This document shows, in pieces, positions 59,045 through 64,000 of a DNA stretch of 64,000 bases. Source of the stretch: Pempheris klunzingeri (lineage: Eukaryota > Chordata > Actinopteri > Acropomatiformes > Pempheridae). The stretch spans positions 6,312,001 to 6,376,000 of the forward strand of contig NC_092024.1 of the NCBI RefSeq assembly GCF_042242105.1, in the 5' to 3' direction. The number at the start of each line of letters is the position of its first letter. Position 1 is the first letter of the stretch. The translations under genes were made by a program, and so were the position numbers. Under the pieces are notes generated by a model. It made no database searches. It saw only the letters and a program-made list of their open reading frames with translations, and was not told the DNA's origin.

Positions 59045-60590
59045 TCGTCTTTAATGAAATATGTATTTAAAGGGGAGGTGGGGAACTTTTATCCTTCTAT
59101 GCTGTGATGTAGTTTGTTGGTTCCCCACAGTGGGGCGGTCACTCACAAGATTTGAAGCCAGTGGCGAGACGTGTGGACTCCCATGACGTGCAGTGGTTTG
59201 AATGAAACAAAGGCATTATAATGGCACTGTTAGATAAGAGACTTACAGTGAAATAGAGGATAACACCAAATTCATAGGATAGATGAGTAACCTTAATATG
59301 TAAATGATGTGTGTCACTGTGCTAACCCGTGCCATATAAGACTAGGTAGCACACGGTCCCAGTGTAGCCCAGCCCTCAGTGGCACAGTTATGATAGCATA
59401 GTGAGCACATGTAGGTTCAGTATTCTAATCTGAGAACATCTAATTTTTTATCTAAAATGAAATCATTCTTATTGTGATACTGATCCTTAATTTGAACATA
59501 ATCCAAAATCACTGTGAGTATTGTTAGTCTTTGGCTTTAGAAAGACTGCAGCTCCGACACACTGCTTCCTGCATGTCCACAGTTACGCTGCCTGGTTGAA
59601 TCAGGGTCATGAGTTCAGTGTGGCTCACAGTAGCAGTCTAACAGTAAATAGTGCTGTGTTTGCATTTCAGCACCTGGAATTCATGCTGCTGATTAAATAT
59701 GACGTATAAGTAATGAGTAATTACTTAATTTTAATGCAGTGAGGCCTGATTAAACAGGCAGCAGGATGAGAGCAGCCAACCCTCTGTGACTTCTCGAATC
59801 CGTGAATCTTCTTTTTATTTTCTTCGCTGATGGAACAATGTGACAGCTGTTTTTTTACTTCTCTAATTTGAATGTAAGAGGCAGAACGTCTAAAGGTTCT
59901 AACCCTTTGGTAGTGAAACAAGAGTGGCCTGAGAGTAGGCCAGGGTGTGTAGACACGAGGGAGTTCAGAAGGGGGCTCAATACTCTGGGGCACCAGTAAA
60001 TATTGGTTTGCACTATTTCTGGGGCAATTTGGCTACTGGAAATAATTGATAATTATTAAAAAAGGAAGGAAAAAGAGCCAATTTGAATGATTTTGTCTCA
60101 AAATACTAAACTATCAATTTGGTGTTATGATTAATAATTAATAACTACTACCAAAATGACCATATTAACAGCTATTGAGGGATTATTTATTATTATTATT
60201 ATTGTTAGGATTAGTTATTGACAGAGTAGAGGTTAGCAGTTTTCACTCTTGTACATTTATTAAAACATGACAAAACCAGACCCCTGGTGTGTGGGGCAGA
60301 GGCAGACAAAAGAAAACCATGTGCTGTAGCTGTTAGCTTAGCTTTGTCTCCCTGTCGACGCCTATTTGTAAGACTGCTTGTGTGAGTGTGTAGGATAAAG
60401 GTGGGAAGGTCCATTTTTGATTGGCCCGCAGGAAATTCTAAAAATACAATGGAATATGGCCCACACATGAAACCTGCGCTTGACTGTATTGTACTTCTTA
60501 GTTTTACCACTAGGTGGAGTAACTGTCTTGAACGAGGCAGCTTCTCTATAAAATGAGTAATCAAAGAAGAAATTTGCTACAGGTGACCAA
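59045..60590. other. Intergenic, nothing recognised
   Basis: No coding similarity. A short (TTA)n tract lies near 60187-60205. Confidence 0.4.
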
Positions 60591-60592
60591 AA

Positions 60593-61795
60593 ATGGCAGA
60601 ATTAACCCTTGTATGTTGTTCAGGTCTGTGGGACCCATTTTTTTTTTATCAAGAGCAAAATAATATGATTAATTATTTTTTCAAACTCAGACTCATTGGC
60701 CTTGGCTCATATTGATGAGTCTGAGTTTGAAAAAATGATTAATTGTATAATTTTTCTTTTGATGAAGAACATTAGAAAGGATGAAATTGGAGACCACAAA
60801 CCCGAACACTGTACAAGGGTTAAAGAAACGTAAAACAGCAAGTGAGTGTAGAACATTTCAGACACGGTGGGAAAATGAATATTTCTTCATAGAAATCAAG
60901 GGGAAGTGCGTCTGCCTGATTTGCAATGAGACTGTTGCAGTGATGAAAGAATATAATGTGCGACAACACTACGAAACCAAACGTCAGACCTACACGTCCC
61001 ACACGTTTGCTGAGCGCAAACAGAAGGTTAAAGCAACTGACAGCTGGCCTGCTGGCTCAACAACAGTATTTGTTCAGTGCTTGCAAAACACAAGAAAATG
61101 CTACAGTGGCCAGCTACGAGGTGGTTCAGCTCACTGCCCGACACGGGAAACCTTTCTCAGATGGTGACTTTATAAAACAGTGCCTCACTAAAATCGCAGG
61201 AATTGTGTGCCCGGGAAAAAATGCAGGAATTCAACAGCGTCAGCACGTCCAGAAACACAGTGGTGCGGCGGACCGAAGACTTGTCAGCTAACCTAAAACA
61301 TCAAGTGTCAGATAAAGCTTTTGATTTTTATTCGATGGCATGTGATGAGAGCACAGGCGCCACAGACACAACACAGCTGTTCATTTTTTTTTGTAAGGAG
61401 CTGACGATAACTTTTGCATTACGGAGGAGCTGCTTGATCTTAGGAGTCTAAAGAGCACAACAATGGGTGAGGATGTTTTTGAAGCTGTGTCAGATGCAGT
61501 TGGTATGATGGGACTTAAAAGGGACGAGCTGTGCGGAGTTACGACGGATGGGGCTCCAGCTGGGACAGGCGAGCGCAAAGGAATGGCCTCTATGGTGTGC
61601 GCCAAGGTGAAAGAAAGTGGAGGTGAGGCTGTTAAAATGCCCTGTATCGTCCACCAAGAAGCCCTCTGTGCCAAGACAGTCCAGTGTGGCGACGTGATGA
61701 ACACTGTTGTGAAAACTGTTGACGTACAGACAGTTTCAAGCTTTCCTCTCTGTATATGACGCTGAATATGGGGACCTAAGAAAAAGGTGGTCTGC
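60593..61795 (+). pseudogene. hAT-transposase-derived ORF (GTF2IRD2/ZBED-like), frameshifted
   Basis: An intronless reading frame begins ATGGCAGAATTA at 60593, is interrupted by a MITE (60606-60819) and continues KKRKTASECRTFQTRW, a BED-like zinc-finger region (CVCLICNETVAVMKEYNVRQHY), then VASYEVVQLTARHGKPFSDG and CLTKIAGIVCPG in frame 2, NTVVRRTEDLSANLKHQVSD and FDFYSMACDESTGATDTTQL in frame 3, and ITEELLDLRSL...MGEDVFEAV, ELCGVTTDGAPAGTG and AFLSVYDAEYGDL in frame 2 and beyond. This order matches the DUF4371/hAT-like catalytic domain of GTF2IRD2- and ZBED5-type proteins. CDEST carries one of the acidic residues of the fold and TTDGAPA the next. At least three frame changes and a 3' truncation make it non-functional. 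Confidence 0.8.
60606..60819. mobile_element. 214-bp TTAA MITE (piggyBac-like ends)
   Basis: Flanked by TTAA target duplications (60602-60605 and 60820-60823). Ends CCCTTGTATGTTGTTC and, inverted, CCCTTGTACAGTGTTC match over 16 bp with 3 mismatches, the first 8 perfect. Inside, a long inverted repeat pairs around 60670-60700 with 60713-60750 (arms contain TTTTTTCAAACTCAGACTCA). It has no coding capacity. It interrupts the hAT-derived ORF at its fourth codon. Confidence 0.9.
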
Positions 61796-61799
61796 TCTG

Positions 61800-62095
61800 G
61801 TACAGGCCACACTGAGGCTGGGGCTGGAGGAGGAAGCTGCAGGCCCGGAACTGGACTCTGAGGGGTCTCGGTGAGATGAAGTGCAGCGCTGCCCTGGTCT
61901 CCAGCAGAGCCCAAGGTGAAACAGAGCTGGTCCAGAGGAGAACTGGGAGGGCCAAGCTGGACCCTCAGGGGTCCAGAGGAGAGGTGAGAGAGAGCAGAGC
62001 CCAGCTGGACCCTCAGGGGTGTGAGAGAGCTCTGGGAGAAGAGCTGGACTCTCCACAGTCCAGATGAGAGACCAGAGAGAGAGGCCTGAGGTTGT
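61800..62095. repeat. GC-rich degenerate tandem block
   Basis: Repeats of CTGGACCCTCAGGGGT, AGAGCTGG and CCAGAGGAGA-type words directly after the hAT-derived ORF breaks off. Probably an unrelated G-rich repeat or an expanded segment. Confidence 0.55.
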
Positions 62096-62337
62096 GGGGT
62101 CTTGTGTCACACACTGGCCAATGGTGGCTGTACATTTGGGTCCAGGGGTGCATTTAGCACATATGTGTGAAACTAAAGGACTCTGGGAAACTGAGTTCAG
62201 AGAATTTTATGTTTAGAAACAGTTTGTTGTTACAGAGGCTATGTTCTCTATTGAATGTCTCCAAGCTTTTATTATAATTTGTTCAAAATACCAGACATCA
62301 GCAGACCGGTATTTGAACAGTTTTGTCAGACTTTAAA

Positions 62338-62341
62338 TATG

Positions 62342-62382
<41 letters not shown>

Positions 62383-62640
62383 GAGCGCCAATTCATAACA
62401 GTGTTATCTCAAGACGCTTTACATAAAGAGCAGGTCTAGACCAAACTCTTTAATTAGAGAGAGACCCAACGATTCAGGAATTCAACATTAAGGATTCAAG
62501 AATCCCCACATGAGCAGCATCAGATATTATATTAGTGGCAGGAAGAACTCCCCTTTAACAGGAAGAAACCTGGAACAGAACCAGGCTCAGAGGGGGGGGG
62601 CGCCTTTCTGTCAGGGTCCATGTTGGGTGGAGGTTGGACA
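62338..62640 (-). mobile_element. (TGAT)n-tailed non-autonomous retroelement
   Basis: (ATCA)n at 62341-62370 followed by TCTTTATTTATAGAGCGCCA, CTCAAGACGCTTTACATAAA, AGGAAGAACTCCCCTTTAAC and AGGAAGAAACCTGGAACAGA, a very common fish LINE/SINE 3' region read on the minus strand. A second, deleted copy is at 49035-49290. Confidence 0.75.
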
Positions 62641-62649
62641 GAGAGAGAG

Positions 62650-64000
62650 AGACAGAGACAACACAAACAGCAACCAAAATACTAACAGTGACTATAGCAC
62701 TGACAATAAGAGTGTGACTAAAAAATTAGCATTAGCAATATGATATATGACTAGCAGTGGTAGTAACTGGGCCACTCAAGCCTGTATCAATCTTTAGATA
62801 AATATCTGTTACTATTGTGATATTCAAGTACATAAATATCCAGGGGTATAAACAGGAATTTGTAATAAGACGTATCACAGCCTGCCATCGCCTTTATTTA
62901 CCAGTAGACACCTGGTTTACTTGATGGGGAGATGATGAGAACATAGACTGATAAAGCTTCATTCATCAGTATGTAAAATATGTCCTCACAGTTTCACACT
63001 ATCAGAAGTTAAAATGCCTTCTGCCTTTAAAGTCTCATCAGTCTCATCCATATGTAACTCAGAATCAGCTCTCGCAGGTCATGTTCCCACACAGAATTGA
63101 TAAGCTCCTCTAGTATCTTCTTCTCGAGTATCACAGCATGCAGATCTCATCAAGGATCCATCACAGACAAATATGGCAGAGATGGCAGACTTCCTGATCA
63201 CATCATACTGTATAAAGCATGATGGGAAAACCTGTTGAAAAAATCCTACAATATATCAATCAACTCTTTGAAGTTTCAGTACAGTTTAGATAAGGTTAAA
63301 ATGTTGATTTAATCATTGAAACACAGACAGTTCACTAAAAAGAAAAACTTTTCTTAGTGGAAACAAGTTTTTATTTTATTTTATATTTTTCTCAAACCAT
63401 CCTAGAGAAGCTTAAGAAGTGTTAATGGGTATTTTTGGCCCAGATTATTGAATATGTATATCTTTTTATTACTGTTATGCTTTTTTCTGTCTTACTTGCC
63501 ATATCTGTTTTTCTCTCCACCTTTCTTTTTATTTCCACCAGAGCACGAAGGCTGGAGCGGGTTCATGTGTGTCTGTTGTGAGTCTGGCTAAGCTTGAAAA
63601 AGGTGTTTTTGGTGCACATTCATGCCTGTATGCTGAACGCCCTCTCACGGTTACATCGACTAACAATTTTTGAAAAACGTATTTTATTGACTGTTTTACA
63701 AAGTGCTGACTCTTCATTCCTCTTAACTGATTGGTAGGTGCCACCAAATGATCTGCTTCTAAACAAGAAAAGTACACAGTAGAGTGCAGATCTCCACCAG
63801 GTGATTAACAGGTTTTAGAGTTATTCAGCATACAGGCATAAATGTGCCCAATAAATATTAGGCTGATCAGGACTGTATTTTTTGAGATGCGTGACTTTAT
63901 GTCCTTAAGGCGGACTTGGAGTTTAGCCAACTAATTGGATTCATCTGGTTTTATTGATTAGTATAATTGTGTATCATCTGCAGAACAGTGGAAATTTATC
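62650..64000. other. Intergenic to window end, nothing recognised
   Basis: AT-rich, short random open frames only, no family similarity. Confidence 0.4.

Noticed and set aside
61381-62110. Minus-strand frames of 177 and 124 codons, Pro/Ser-rich
   Set aside because: Antisense of the hAT-derived pseudogene and the GC-rich tandem block; no family similarity.

Overview
This window is genomic DNA from a ray-finned (teleost) fish. The genes are split into many exons by GT-AG introns, and the proteins are vertebrate. The intergenic and intronic DNA is filled with repeats typical of fish: Tc1/mariner, hAT, piggyBac-like TTAA MITEs, several LINE families, and microsatellite-tailed retro-ends. The species cannot be named from sequence alone. 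There are no operons, CRISPR arrays or prokaryotic features.

Layout. 1-540 is a CpG-rich segment, probably the promoter or first exon of a gene outside the window, followed by a self-complementary AGATCTAT tandem array. 1957-8297 (+) is an LRIT3-like gene: signal peptide, leucine-rich repeats, LRRCT and Ig domain. It stops before the fibronectin-III and transmembrane regions of mammalian LRIT3. 9.3-14.9 kb is a repeat graveyard (CR1/L2-type LINE, L1-type LINE, dispersed fish repeats). 15893-38590 (+) is a complete 20-coding-exon ENPEP gene (glutamyl aminopeptidase, 956 aa) whose introns carry many insertions. 39752-46735 (-) is a complete 7-coding-exon RRH gene (peropsin, 336 aa), tail-to-tail with ENPEP; intron 5 holds a LINE with an internal minisatellite. 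50993-52699 (+) is a two-exon COX8 gene (70 aa). 54790-57907 (+) is a six-coding-exon GNPDA2 gene (275 aa). 60.6-62.6 kb holds a hAT-transposase-derived, frameshifted ORF interrupted by a TTAA MITE, then more repeats.

All exon coordinates were assembled by hand from GT/AG sites, reading-frame phase and recall of the vertebrate families. Phases close exactly in every gene: total coding lengths including stops are 2871, 1011, 213 and 828 nt for ENPEP, RRH, COX8 and GNPDA2, and 1329 or 1389 nt for LRIT3.

How the genes relate. LRIT3, RRH and ENPEP are neighbours on human 4q25, so this block is conserved vertebrate synteny. LRIT3 and peropsin act in the retina, ENPEP is an ectopeptidase of angiotensin metabolism, COX8 is a respiratory-chain subunit, and GNPDA2 is a cytosolic amino-sugar isomerase/deaminase. 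They do not form a pathway. The most interesting points are the transmembrane-less LRIT3 with a possible 60-nt symmetric exon, the TTAA MITE sitting inside the start of a hAT-derived ORF, the internally deleted Tc1 element with intact 44-bp ends, and the minisatellite grown from LINE coding sequence inside RRH. I found no evidence for a wholly new biological system.
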